A stretch of 11,935 nucleotides of DNA from Euperipatoides rowelli (GCA_003024985.2 PXIH01S0055397.1), one strand, 5' to 3'; positions 1 to 9,212 are shown, numbered from the stretch's first letter. Notes: generated by a model not told the origin, from the sequence alone. Made by a program: numbers and translations.

Positions 1-612
1 ATAAGTTATTTAAAAAATCTTTTTGATTAAAATTCTTTTCAAGATTATATTTTTTTAAAATTCATTATCTTATTTTTTATGCCAAAAACTATTACTGTAT
101 GATTTATATGACCTATTTTTATATAAATACATTTTAACCGTTTCAGATTTACCATTAATAAATGACTGACCTTATTATGTTTTAGAAATAGGAATGTGAT
201 TCCAATTTTAAAATATATTTTTATGGTTTCATATAGACCAGGACTGGCAAGAATTTTGGCCTGAGTGATCTACTCTAAAAACAGAAAATCTTTCCCGATC
301 TGCCACAATACATAATTCACCTTGGTCATAAAATTTTGAAAATAATTAGCTTAGTTAGCATAAAAAACATATTTTGGATGAGATGTAAAGTGCAAAGTTC
401 TGTGTATGGACAAAAATAAATAAATAAAAAAAAAAAATCAAATATAATTACCATATTTGAAAAATACATTAAAGTAAAACTAATTTTAGTGGTGAGTGGC
501 TGGAAATAGATAAGCATCTAGCACCCTTCTATTTATACAAAAGAGAAAATTATTTAAAATATTTTCTAGGTTTACCAAATTTTAAAATAAGAAGGAAGTA
601 TAAACACTAGGC
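1..612. other. AT-rich non-coding stretch without recognisable gene
   Basis: I see no gene here. The minus-strand open frame at 326-517 encodes a low-complexity Phe/Ile/Leu-rich peptide, as expected by chance in AT-rich DNA. The segment around 237-310 is less AT-rich and begins with CAGGACTGGCAAGA, which loosely resembles an eroded hAT-type terminus. No partner end or target duplication was found, so I do not call it. The 14-mer AGTATAAACACTAG at 597-610 recurs exactly at 4526-4539. Confidence 0.6.
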
Positions 613-987
613 TGAGCCGATGATGGTTGGGGACAGTGTGGTACATGTGGATATGGGATAGAATTGGACGGTTTGATTTTCCCATTTATCCTTTAGCAAA
701 TTGTGTTGATATTTTTTTTAGTAGAAAAAGGAATGGCATTCATTTCATGCATGAAGTTTTAAAAAATTGGAAACAGTAGTTTTGAATATATAAATATGTT
801 AATGTTTTGGATACCAAAAAGTTACAGCCTTGTGTGTATTTACCACTTATCATTACTAACTTCTATCAGATTTACTCAGTTCATTTGAAAACATGTTTCA
901 TTGACTTCAATTTGAACTAATATTTGTAGTCCCAACCTAACCATTCTTTTTGCAGACATTATAATAACCAAAATTGCAAGATGGGCT

Positions 988-1007
988 CATGTGGACATGT
1001 CCACATG
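988..1007. repeat. 20-bp perfect palindrome
   Basis: CATGTGGACA is followed directly by its reverse complement TGTCCACATG, with no spacer. With two mismatched positions on each side the symmetry can be extended through GGG at 983-985 and CCC at 1010-1012. It could be the subterminal part of a DNA transposon, a dimeric protein site or chance. The core also fits a p53-family half-site pattern (RRRCWWGYYY), but a single match of that kind carries little weight. Confidence 0.6.
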
Positions 1008-1155
1008 TACCCCATGTTTTGTTTCTCTTAATTTAAGTTTAACTTCCCTACACTCAACAGACATTGAAACTTACTAGTCAACAAATATGTAACTTCTAGC
1101 CTATTATTTTCATTTTATTTTATCCATATGTAAGACCAATCTAAAGAACATTTCA

Positions 1156-1229
1156 GAAGAAGTGATTACATTATCATACCATGATATGACCATTGGCTTC
1201 AGCCTACGGACTAAAAACATCACTTCTTC
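1156..1229. repeat. Short inverted repeat, 11-bp arms
   Basis: GAAGAAGTGAT at 1156-1166 is the exact reverse complement of ATCACTTCTTC at 1219-1229, enclosing about 52 bp. This is small enough to be chance or a relic of a tiny foldback element. No target duplication is evident. Confidence 0.35.
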
Positions 1230-1426
1230 ACAAATCGTAGGCATAGTGCAAGAGGCCAATTTGTTTTAGACTGCTTTTAAAAATATCTCTTTCCATTTTC
1301 CATACTCTGATGCTTAGGCCTACTATGAACACTGCTCATTTTATTACTGTAATTCTTTCTTATATTACACATGCATGCCTTTTTTTAAATTTATACATTT
1401 TTGTTTCCAGATTAAAAAAAAACAGA

Positions 1427-3275
1427 AAATGAATGAAAATAGGCCAAACTATGTAACAGATCAAGAGGATGATAATGTGTAGGTGATGAGCCATTATGTC
1501 TCAGACCTGAAGATTTTCCAAGGAAAGTTGTCCCTGAAATTTATGAGTTTAATTTCAAGTATACTGTAAAACAAGTGTTTACAAACACTGAAGAAAATCC
1601 TTTGTGAGTATAATAAAGCAATGCTCTAAAATCCAATACGGAATGACTATGAAGCAAGTTAAGTAATGTGCCTTAACTTGGGGCAATAAAATACCCCCTA
1701 TGTTGAAAGCAAAATTCATATGCTGGTTTAGACTGGATGTCTGGATTCATGCAACGTCATACAGATTTATCACTGCGAAAGCCTGAAAATTCAAGCATGG
1801 ATAGAGTTGCCAGCTTCAATGAAGAAACATTCAGGCTTTTTTTAATAATTTAGAGAACATTATGACAAGGTGTACATTTTCTCCATCACAAATATTTAAT
1901 ATAGATGAGACTGGGGTAACCAGTCATGCTTGCCCCTAGGGTGTTAGCTATAAAAGGTATGAAACAAATTGATCAGACAGTGTTAGGTGAGCGTGGTGAA
2001 ATTGTAACTGTGTGTGCTATAATTTCTGCTGATGGAAATACATTTCTCCAGTTTAGAGATAACTTTTCAAGAAAACTTTTTTAACGGTGCGCCTCAGGGC
2101 CTCGCTTACTCTACTGGGTGGATGATCATAGTAGTTTTTCCAAAGTAAACCAACATATCCACAAGCCTACCGATTGCTTAAAAAAAAATCTTATACTTGT
2201 CTTACTTGACAATCATGAAACTCATACATCACTGTACATAATATTGTTTTGTGGAGAAAATGGGATTATCTTATTGACTTTCCCCACTCATTCTATACAT
2301 AAACTGCAGCTCAGTTTTTAACCCATTCAAGTGAAAATTGAGGGAGATATTAACTGTTGGCTATTAAACCATCCTGGATGTCAGATTCAATATACTAAAT
2401 AGCAGGACTGACTGAGCTGGCATTTGATCTATATTTTACTAGAAATAACATTTTATCTGGTTTTAAAAAGAGGGGAATCTATCCACTGAAACCTCACATT
2501 TATACTACTTAAGGAGTACTTCCTTTTTATAACAAAAATGACACCAAACTCACCCACTGAAACTATTCCGGATCAAACCAACACATCTGTCCCTGTTTCA
2601 GAACAATCCAATCCATATGTCCCAGGACCCTTAACATCAGATAACCTACCTTTTTATTCTCCAAAACACTTAACTTCTTATCAGACCAGTCCATACATAG
2701 CCAAAATAACTTACCCAAAAGCTTAGAAATAGTAGGTCCTGTATCTCCTGAAATGTTGAGACCATTTCCTAAAGTTAAACCAAATGTTACTCAGAATAAA
2801 ATAAATGTGAGGAAGGGAAAAATCCAGAAAAGGACAGGTTGGAACAGTTATTTAAGAAAAAGGAGAGAGAAAAAGAAATAAAAGAAAAAACTCTGCAGAA
2901 CAAAATATGTCCTTAATAAAATAGCTAAGAAACAATTGCTCAAGTCCCATGAAAGCGAAGAGAGTTGCTCATCACTTGATTCTCACTCAGGTGTTCCAGA
3001 ATACTTCAGCTCCACAGATGATGGTGAAGTATTTGAGAAATGGCATCACATCAATAAAAATGACTTTTTACTAGTAAAATTTTGTTAAAAAAGGACTGTG
3101 AAACATTTAATTGAAAATGTAGAGGATGTTTTACATGGAAAATAATATAAAATTAATTTTCTAAGAAAAAAGAGTCATTCAAATAAGTTCTACTTTCCTG
3201 AGCAAAGAGATGAAAGTGTGATCAACCTATTCCAAACTTCCTATAATAATGATTATAAAAAGCTATTCCAGTGAC
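1427..3275 (+). pseudogene. Decayed pogo/Tigger-type (DDE) transposase
   Basis: Reading across frames gives a near full-length pogo/Tigger-like transposase of the Tc1-mariner superfamily, which would cut and paste its element in the nucleus. Remnants of the N-terminal DNA-binding region lie around 1560-1720 (for example YGMTMKQV). Next comes GLDWMSGFMQRH at about 1722, then the LSLRKPE-type block. The catalytic domain has IFNIDETGVT (first Asp, codon 1904-1906) and LVLLDNHETH (second Asp, codon 2208-2210), then ENGIILLTFP and HKLQ. The family motif normally continues with PLD, which carries the third Asp. Here codons are missing after HKLQ, so that residue is gone. Weaker matches follow: GIYPL near 2475, a Lys-rich segment at 2800-2935, a Ser/Asp-rich acidic segment at 2950-3040, and the C-terminal DFLLVKF and INFLRKK blocks to about 3240. 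Many in-frame stops and frameshifts make it inactive. The family assignment is firm and the exact ends are not. Confidence 0.88.
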
Positions 3276-3430
3276 TAGTAACTGTTCTTCATTAACTATT
3301 AAATTGTATAAAAGAAAAATACTAAAATATGTTACTGTCTTCATCCTTGTTGAGATACCCAACTTGGTTGCTATTGCATTGACAAGATTCATGTTAATTT
3401 AATACTATATTTTAAAGTATAAATAGTGAT

Positions 3431-3467
3431 GGCAGAGTAGTTCATTTGAACTGAGCTAGTTTACAAG
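3431..3467 (+). repeat. Short dispersed repeat, copy A
   Basis: The core GTAGTTCATTTGAACT followed by a CTAGTTT block matches the segment at 4002-4037 with a few gaps and substitutions. The first part, TGGCAGAGTAG (from 3430), fits the RNA polymerase III A-box pattern TRGYNNARNNG. A tRNA-derived SINE relic is therefore conceivable, but no convincing B box at the expected distance and no tail is present. Confidence 0.35.
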
Positions 3468-4001
3468 ATTATTCACCAAATCGAATATTCATGGTGAGTC
3501 ATTTATTTTACACAAACTCGATGATGCCACTCAGAAGAATTCAGCATGTCTTATTCTGCTTTTAAAGATTCTAATATCTTCATTTCTTTATTCACAAAAA
3601 AGATGACTTCACCAGGGTCAAGCTCTCCATGTGTGTGTTGTACAATGTGCATTAGGGAAGGGGAAATATAAATATAAGTAATTTGATCTTGATAAGCATA
3701 AAATAAATAAGTAAGCAAGTTTAAAAAATAATGTTTTCAATGTATGTATAAACAACAAACGTTTAAAAAAAATAGATTACATTAATTTAACATTTTTTAA
3801 ATTTTATTTCTACGTAGAAGTATGAGCATCAAGCCCTTTAATCATTCACACGATTTTGTATTTTACTATTTTGTAAATTAAAACTTTTTTTTTAGAAATC
3901 TAATAAATCTCACAAGGCTATTATTTTAGCATAGCACCATATATTAATATTTTGATAATAGCTATTCCCACTTTTGTTGCAAGTGGAAAGTGTGAATTCA
4001 T

Positions 4002-4037
4002 GGCCGAGAGTAGTTCAATTGAACTAGTTTGCACATG
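4002..4037 (+). repeat. Short dispersed repeat, copy B
   Basis: This segment reads GGCCGAG, then TAGTTCAATTGAACTAGTTT, and parallels 3431-3467. The centre AGTTCAATTGAACT is a perfect 14-bp palindrome. The two copies lie 571 bp apart in the same orientation. The origin is unknown, and chance plus shared ancestry of a small element are both possible. Confidence 0.35.
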
Positions 4038-4525
4038 CTGTTTAATCGCTAGTCTGAAGGACTATGTATTTAATTGGCTAATTATTTATGATTAAAATTT
4101 TATAAAGCATACCTAATTTAATTCTGTTGTATTTATGGTTATTTTTGTGTCTTAAAAATGTTTGAAATTAGGAAATAATTGTGTATGCCATTCATATAAG
4201 ATATTAGAAGCAATGCTTAATAGGATGACTGTGGAAGGAATCCAACAACACTAGGCCTACAAGGTGGATTAGGCTAATCAAAGTTTTATTTCACCATTGA
4301 AATAATTTTTTCTAATAAGTATTTATGGACCACAAATCACCCTATTTCATGGAATGANTTTTCAGAATGTTAATAATAATGTAGCCAATTTGGATGAATT
4401 TTAGTGCATTTTAATAGATGAGACAGGGTGCTATATGTTTTATCGTTTTTATCATCTTAAAAACATGCACATCGGATGCACAACAATTAAAATTCATCCT
4501 CCTTAAAAAGTCTACCTTTCAAAAT

Positions 4526-4770
4526 AGTATAAACACTAGCAATTAAGCCCGTTACACGGGCTTCAAACATTTTTTTTGTTTAAGCCCTTTTTATCTAAGA
4601 GAAAACGCCACTTAAAGTTTCTAAAAATAGTTCCTGGCCGATCTTTTAAACCCGTTATATCACAGTGATCTAAGACAAGAAAAAAAAAAAGATAATAAAA
4701 AAAAAAGTTTTGTATAAGCCCATTAGATGGTGCTGTTACTGGCTTCGTAACACGATCATATTCCAATTAA
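4526..4770 (+). repeat. Unidentified repeat with recurring TAAGCCCGTTA-like motifs
   Basis: This stretch is less AT-rich than its surroundings. It opens with AGTATAAACACTAG (also at 597-610) and then TTAAGCCCGTTACACGGGCT, a hairpin with an 8-bp stem AAGCCCGT/ACGGGCTT and loop TAC. Related motifs recur as TTTAAGCCC near 4578, TTTAAACCCGTTA near 4645 and TATAAGCCCATTA near 4713. The spacings are about 34, 67 and 68 bp, which may reflect a decayed tandem unit of about 67 bp. A further GTTAC/GTAAC inverted pair lies near 4734-4750. It looks like a transposable-element or satellite relic. I do not recognise the family, and the minus-strand open frame across it is not convincing. Confidence 0.45.
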
Positions 4771-5029
4771 GATAAACCTCCTCTTGTCACACAATTTAAA
4801 TCGAGTTATTAAAAATAACCATGGTGTGAAAAATTTCCTTAAATTCTATCACCCAGCTATTCAACTTGCAAATTAGTAATTACTGTAAGTGCATGATGAA
4901 GGCAGAGAGGAGAATTTAATTTAAAAAAAAACCCATGAACAACTCCTGGCATTTTTCATTTTGAGATTATTATACACACAAGAAATGTCAAAATTATATT
5001 GGAGTAGCCTATATAATTTTTACTGCTTG

Positions 5030-5362
5030 ACACCACTTTAAAGGTCAAATGTAATAGATTTTTTTAATTTTTTTTAATTATTGATTTTTAAAGCTTTTTA
5101 CTAAAAAAAAATTTCCAACAGAAAAAAAAATAAATTAAAAACAAAAAAGGTATTTACAATTCAATTTTTAAAATAATTGTCTTTAGCTCCTCACCCTTAA
5201 AACGACATTGTCCACTTTACACACCAGGGGAGATATTTTGTGACATNTTAAAAAAAAAATTTCCAGGGGAATTTTTTTTATAGTAATTATCTTTGAAAAT
5301 CAATAATAAAAAAAAATTAAAAAATTCCATTACATTTGACCTTTAAAGAATTAAAGTGATGT
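5030..5362. mobile_element. MITE-like element with long terminal inverted repeats
   Basis: The left arm (about 5030-5121) and right arm (about 5264-5362) are imperfect inverted copies. Matched blocks include CTTTAAAGGTCAAATGTAAT (5036-5055) against ATTACATTTGACCTTTAAAG (5329-5348), and ATTGATTTTTAAAG against CTTTGAAAATCAAT further in. The left arm lacks 9 bp present on the right near the tip. The centre, about 140 bp, is non-coding and contains the N at 5247. This architecture fits a foldback or MITE-type non-autonomous DNA transposon. No clear target duplication was found, so the superfamily is undetermined. Confidence 0.7.
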
Positions 5363-6835
5363 TAAAAGATGTGTAAATAAATTTCATTTTTGAAATTATT
5401 GTATTATAATCATTGCTTTCTATAGGGTTGTGTGAAAAAAAAGTTATATTGATTTTTAATTATAGGTGAGGACACTGAGTAGGGCAGTAGGCTAATTCGC
5501 TCTATAAGTTTTTTTAAATCTTTCACTAGAAAATGGAATCTTTAAAGTCTGGAAATGATATTTTCTACTTTTAATAGTCTGTTAGTATTTACCATAATGG
5601 TTCTACTTGTTGTGGATCCTTTAATTGGATCTCCATTAGAGCTGTCATATTTACTGTACGATGATTTAGTTATGGCATCCACGTGTTTTTTTTTTTTACA
5701 GCTTTGCCATTAAGTAGAGTGATAGTTAATTCATTTTAATATTAATTAAATTTTCAATATAAAATGATAGTATTACCGTATAAATATAATTAATAGAAGC
5801 AGTAATTTTTTTTTTTTTAAATATACAGTATGTCCATATATTTTTTTCATCTCACATATTTTGATGGTTTTATATTTCAATCATTTTTCAAGCGTTTTCT
5901 CAAAGAAGCTAATGTAAAAACTTCACATCTGTGTGTCAAATTCATTCAACACTTTGGTTAGTCTGTAGTTTGTCTAAGTTACTATATATTTCTCCAAACA
6001 TAATATAAAATTGAATCATATGTATTACACTTGTTTGAAGCAATTTTGTATCTAGTCTTTGCCAATGCCACACATTCAGTTGTTTTTCTCATAAACATGG
6101 TTAATCTTCCTGGTCTTTCTAAAATTATTATCACAATACAATAATGTATTTTTTAAAAATATATATATATATATTTTAATGGGATAGTTATAATTTGTTT
6201 TGTTGTTAGTTTATAAAATATAACATAAAAATTTAAAACGTTTTGTTTATAAAATCAAATATTGCAGTTTTTAAGTTTATTTGCCATAAATTATGACTTT
6301 AAACTACTATAACCTCTAAGTCAATATGTTTATTTAATTTTTATCTATTTGCTTACTTAAAAAGTAATTCATTTTTCCTTGAGTTTTTTTTTTTCTTTTC
6401 TTTTTTATTAATTTTCTATTTTTATTAACTCCTTGAGACCTGAACTACTTGTGCTGGTTTGAAAAATAAAAATGTTAAATTTGATTTATTTTAATGACAA
6501 AAACAATAGCATAAAAATAAAGGCTTGTGTACTTTAACATAATGACTAAGACTAAAATAGTGAAAAGATGAATGAAATGGGAAATGGAGTAAAAGAAATT
6601 AGGAATGTTCTAAGGCATCTTAGCTGTTTTAAGATTTAAGAAAAAAATAAGAAAAAGAACATATTTTGTCAGTTGTATCTCTCATCAGCCAATGTTCTGT
6701 CGTTCCATGCAACATGACTACACACTCAAAATTATTTATTCTGTTAGTAAAAATAGAAAACTTAATTTTGTTTTTAAAATATGAATGATCTATAGTGATG
6801 AGATTTTTGTTTTTGTTCTTCGTTTTTCTTTAAAG
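5363..6835. other. AT-rich region without a gene
   Basis: I see no coding region, RNA gene or long repeat across this stretch of about 1.5 kb. It contains homopolymer runs of A and T and one short (AT)8 microsatellite at 6159-6174. It may be intergenic or intronic, and the window alone does not decide which. Confidence 0.55.
6159..6174. repeat. (AT)8 microsatellite
   Basis: Eight uninterrupted AT dinucleotides lie between an A run and a T run. This is ordinary simple-sequence DNA. Confidence 0.9.
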
Positions 6836-7168
6836 CTACCGATATATAAAATAAAAATTATTAAGACAATAACTGGATACTGGAGTGGTTCAGCGATACT
6901 GGAACTACCAATATTTTTATTAACTGTTTAAATAGTTATTGTACAGTAAAACGTAAATTACAATATTGTAGTTGCTGTTTATTTTAATAAAAATTATAAG
7001 AGTAAAATGCCACAGCATATTACAATAAGAATATAAAAGCCTCGACTGACAGAAAATCATAAAATACAAGGGCGGTGGTACGTATTTGTTGGTATTAGCC
7101 TTAGCCAAATTCAATAGAAATTGTGTTGGAAATGGTGAAATATATATACAAGTAAATAAGACAATTAG
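6836..7168 (+). repeat. Dispersed repeat, uninterrupted copy
   Basis: This 333-bp segment starts CTACCGATATA and ends near ACAATTAG. It matches three blocks further right: 8183-8252, 9126 to about 9162, and about 9931-10139. Shared landmarks include TACTGGAACTA, CAATATTTTTA, GTAAATTACAAT, CTGTTTA.TTTAATAAAAA and TGTTGGAAATG. Divergence is moderate, with several small indels. The segment reads through without the two insertions found in the other copy, so GGAACTAC at 6901-6908 is a natural empty site for the hAT insertion. The repeat has no evident coding capacity. The minus-strand open frame 6920-7183 lies across it but has no family resemblance. Confidence 0.75.
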
Positions 7169-7193
7169 GCATATGTGCAACATTATTTTATAG

Positions 7194-7260
7194 CAGGGGT
7201 TCCCAACCTTGTGCCATAGAGCACATTCTAAAATACCAGTAGGGCGGTGGGCACCATCTA
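7194..7260 (+). mobile_element. Probable hAT-type 5' terminus, partner end not found
   Basis: CAGGGGTTCCCAACCTTGTG is a classic hAT terminal sequence (CAGNGGTTCCCAACC-type). It is followed by the relatively GC-rich GTAGGGCGGTGGGCACC. The element starts about 25 bp after the end of the adjacent dispersed repeat. The expected reverse-complement end GGTTGGGAACCCCTG does not occur downstream in the window. The element is therefore 3'-truncated, its far end has diverged, or it lies beyond later rearrangements. The preceding 8 bp TTTTATAG would be the target duplication candidate, but no second copy was seen. Confidence 0.5.
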
Positions 7261-8182
7261 TATTTTCTGTAATGATGAAAATATATGCGCAGATGTCAAA
7301 AACGCAGTAGAATCTGGATTGTATTGCCTGTATTTAGACAATTCTCTAACTATCTCCACCACTACTCAATTGCACTCAAGTTCGTCCATGTTAACTTGGC
7401 ACAAAAGGTGGAATTAAAGAGTTTGATTTACAAGAAAACAACTGCCTAAAATTGTATTTAAATTTTACTTTTTTTTAAAAAAAAATAATAATTTACAATA
7501 TAAAATACCTTACAAAATATTCAAAATTACCACTTCAGAATACAAAAATTAGCCAATATTTTAAATATTATAAAAAAATTTCTAAATCTTTCACAATATT
7601 TTACCAAAGGCAATACATTGCGTAACCTGCAAAATTATAATAATGTCACTAAATTCTGACTAAATCCATCCTTTAGTGCCATCTAGTGATTAAAAGCTAC
7701 AAGTAGGTGAATGAAACTGCTAAACACTAAAAATGTGGGATAAGCATTAGAAGAAAGCAAAATAATTGCATCACGTTGAAATAGTGGGATGTTCAAAATT
7801 GTTAAGAATTAGTTACACTTGAAAATAGTGGGATGCCCAGCTGGAGGGTTAAAGGAAATAAAAATCCGCAATCCTTTTTCACCCTAACAACAGTAGCAAT
7901 AACCTAAGTTCAACAGAGAAAACTTCAACAGTCTATCTAGAGAGGAACGATGAAGAGGGGGGGGGGGATTCTAACAACTGCAATTCTCTCACTAGCTCCA
8001 GCAAAGCAAATTGATTTAAGTCCAATTTTTTGCAATGTTGACACTCCATTATTCCTAGCGATGTTACAAGTTAGGCAGTTCATGAATCTTCTGATTAGGT
8101 GCCAAAATATGATGAAACGGTCCATGGGTTTTGTGTCCCTGTTATTGGAGTAACAATTATATAATGTAGGCAGTGTATTACT
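7261..8182. other. Unassigned DNA between repeats
   Basis: No gene can be supported. The left part may be the body of the hAT-like element that starts at 7194. GAAATAGTGGGATG at about 7779 recurs as GAAAATAGTGGGATG about 43 bp later. From about 7930 to 8153 the composition is less AT-rich and both strands are open for about 60 codons, starting just before an 11-base G run (7957-7967). I recognise no protein family in either strand, so no CDS is called. Confidence 0.45.
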
Positions 8183-8244
8183 CTACCGATATACAAAATA
8201 GAAGTGTTACTGACAATAAATGGATACCAAAACTCATCTATACT

Positions 8245-8252
8245 GGAACTAG
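8245..8252 (+). repeat. hAT target site duplication, left copy
   Basis: GGAACTAG lies immediately left of the element and is repeated exactly at 9126-9133. The uninterrupted repeat copy has GGAACTAC at 6901-6908, which supports this as the original insertion site. Confidence 0.85.
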
Positions 8253-9125
8253 TAGGGACGTAGCCAGGATTTTATTTGGAGGGGGGGGGGGGAGAGAGCG
8301 GTGGATCCAGGTGTTGCTACTTTAATGAATTAAAAAAAGTGGTTATGGCCATGTAGCTTAATAACAAAACTAATACCTCAGCCCATTCGCGTGGACATGT
8401 GTAGGACTAGGGCCTAACGGAAGCAATTTCTCCAAACTTCCCACACTCACAGAGCATGTTTGAAGCTCATCTTGCACACTGTGCATGTTTCGTTTAGTTT
8501 AAGTTATTCTTTTAACTCTGGGGATGGGGCATTATGTAATTCAAAATTTTTCTTCCTATCTGGTTCACGTGTTGTCAGTTAAGTGATTTTAATTTATTAA
8601 ATTTTTATTTAATTTAGTCCGATTTTAATTGTGTTATTATTTTGATTTTTTTTTACTAATAAAAGTTATTTAAAACAATGAATTCATACCATAATATGCA
8701 AAAATAAAAAAAATATAAANTTAATTGTGTTATTATTTTGATTTTTTTTTACTAATAAAAGTTATTTAAAACAATGAATTCATACCATAATATGCAAAAA
8801 TAAAAAAAATATAAAAATTATAATCTGTTTTATTTTAACCTTTGAATAATTCTTCCTGAAATAATCCCCCCCCCCTTTTATTTTGTGACTTATAAATTAA
8901 TGATTTGTTAAATGAATTATGCTGTTATTTTGTTTTGTAATTTTATCTGGCTTGAAATAATGTAACATCTATAGTAATTTTATGTGATCAAATGCTGTCA
9001 TGGTAATAATTAAGAAGAAAAATGTTTTTCATCGAACAGTCATAAATGCCTGCTATTTTATTTTTTCCTTTATTTTGGGGTTGGGGTATTTGGACCCTCT
9101 TGACCCCCCTCTGGCTACCTCCCTG
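8253..9125. mobile_element. Non-autonomous hAT element with 8-bp target duplication
   Basis: The element begins TAGGGACGTAGCCAGGA, and its right end reverse-complements to CAGGGAGGTAGCCAGAG, giving imperfect terminal inverted repeats of about 17 bp. An exact 8-bp direct repeat, GGAACTAG, flanks both ends, as expected for hAT transposition. Subterminal runs of G (8281-8292) and of C near the right end (9104-9109), plus a C10 tract at 8866-8875, suit this family of ends. There is no transposase reading frame inside, so it would depend on a transposase made elsewhere. The interior includes a 95-bp exact duplication around an N (8625-8815), which is probably an assembly artefact. The true element would then be about 777 bp. 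Confidence 0.85.
8625..8815 (+). repeat. 95-bp exact direct duplication flanking an N
   Basis: Bases 8625-8719 are identical to 8721-8815, including homopolymer lengths, with a single N at 8720 between them. Perfect identity inside an otherwise aged element, together with the N at the joint, suggests an unmerged assembly overlap. It is unlikely to be a biological tandem duplication. Confidence 0.85.
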
Positions 9126-9133
9126 GGAACTAG
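9126..9133 (+). repeat. hAT target site duplication, right copy
   Basis: GGAACTAG follows the right end of the hAT element and matches 8245-8252 exactly. The host repeat resumes from here (CAATATTTTTA). Confidence 0.85.
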
Positions 9134-9212
9134 CAATATTTTTAAATTGTATAAATAGTTCTTAATGATTTGTTAAAAGAATTACCGTATGCTGCTATTT
9201 TGTTTGTAATGA

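Larger units (their letters stand above)
613..1426 (+). other. Non-coding region upstream of the pogo-like pseudogene, possibly its 5' end
   Basis: No gene is visible. The stretch at about 628-680 (GGGGACAGTGTGG, then ACATGTGGATATGGG) and the stretch at 981-1020 are less AT-rich than their surroundings. They resemble the terminal and subterminal G-rich motifs I associate with pogo/Tigger-type elements. If so, the element feeding the transposase pseudogene downstream begins near 620-640 and has a long 5' leader. I could not find an inverted counterpart downstream of 3275, so the boundary is only inferred. Confidence 0.2.
3276..4525. other. AT-rich region without a gene
   Basis: I see no coding region. 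This stretch may contain the 3' end of the pogo-type element, but no terminal inverted repeat could be matched to the upstream side. It holds one weak dispersed repeat pair (3431-3467 and 4002-4037, listed separately) and an N at 4358. Confidence 0.55.

Noticed and set aside
326-517. Minus-strand open frame of 63 codons, hydrophobic
   Set aside because: Low-complexity Phe/Ile/Leu composition expected from AT-rich DNA, with no domain and no supporting context.
2538-2726. Plus-strand 62-codon frame, Pro/Ser/Thr-rich
   Set aside because: It is a surviving piece of the decayed pogo-type transposase C-terminal region and not a separate gene.
4563-4766. Minus-strand 67-codon frame
   Set aside because: It crosses the TAAGCCCGTTA-type repeat. 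The peptide is a by-product of A/T runs and matches no family I know.
6920-7183. Minus-strand 87-codon frame
   Set aside because: It lies across the dispersed repeat. The second copy (9931-10139) has indels that would break it, so there is no sign of protein conservation.
8281-8292. G runs here and at 7957-7967 as possible G-quadruplex regulatory sites
   Set aside because: The run here is part of the hAT subterminal sequence, and the other is a single homopolymer. There is no set of four separated G tracts nearby.
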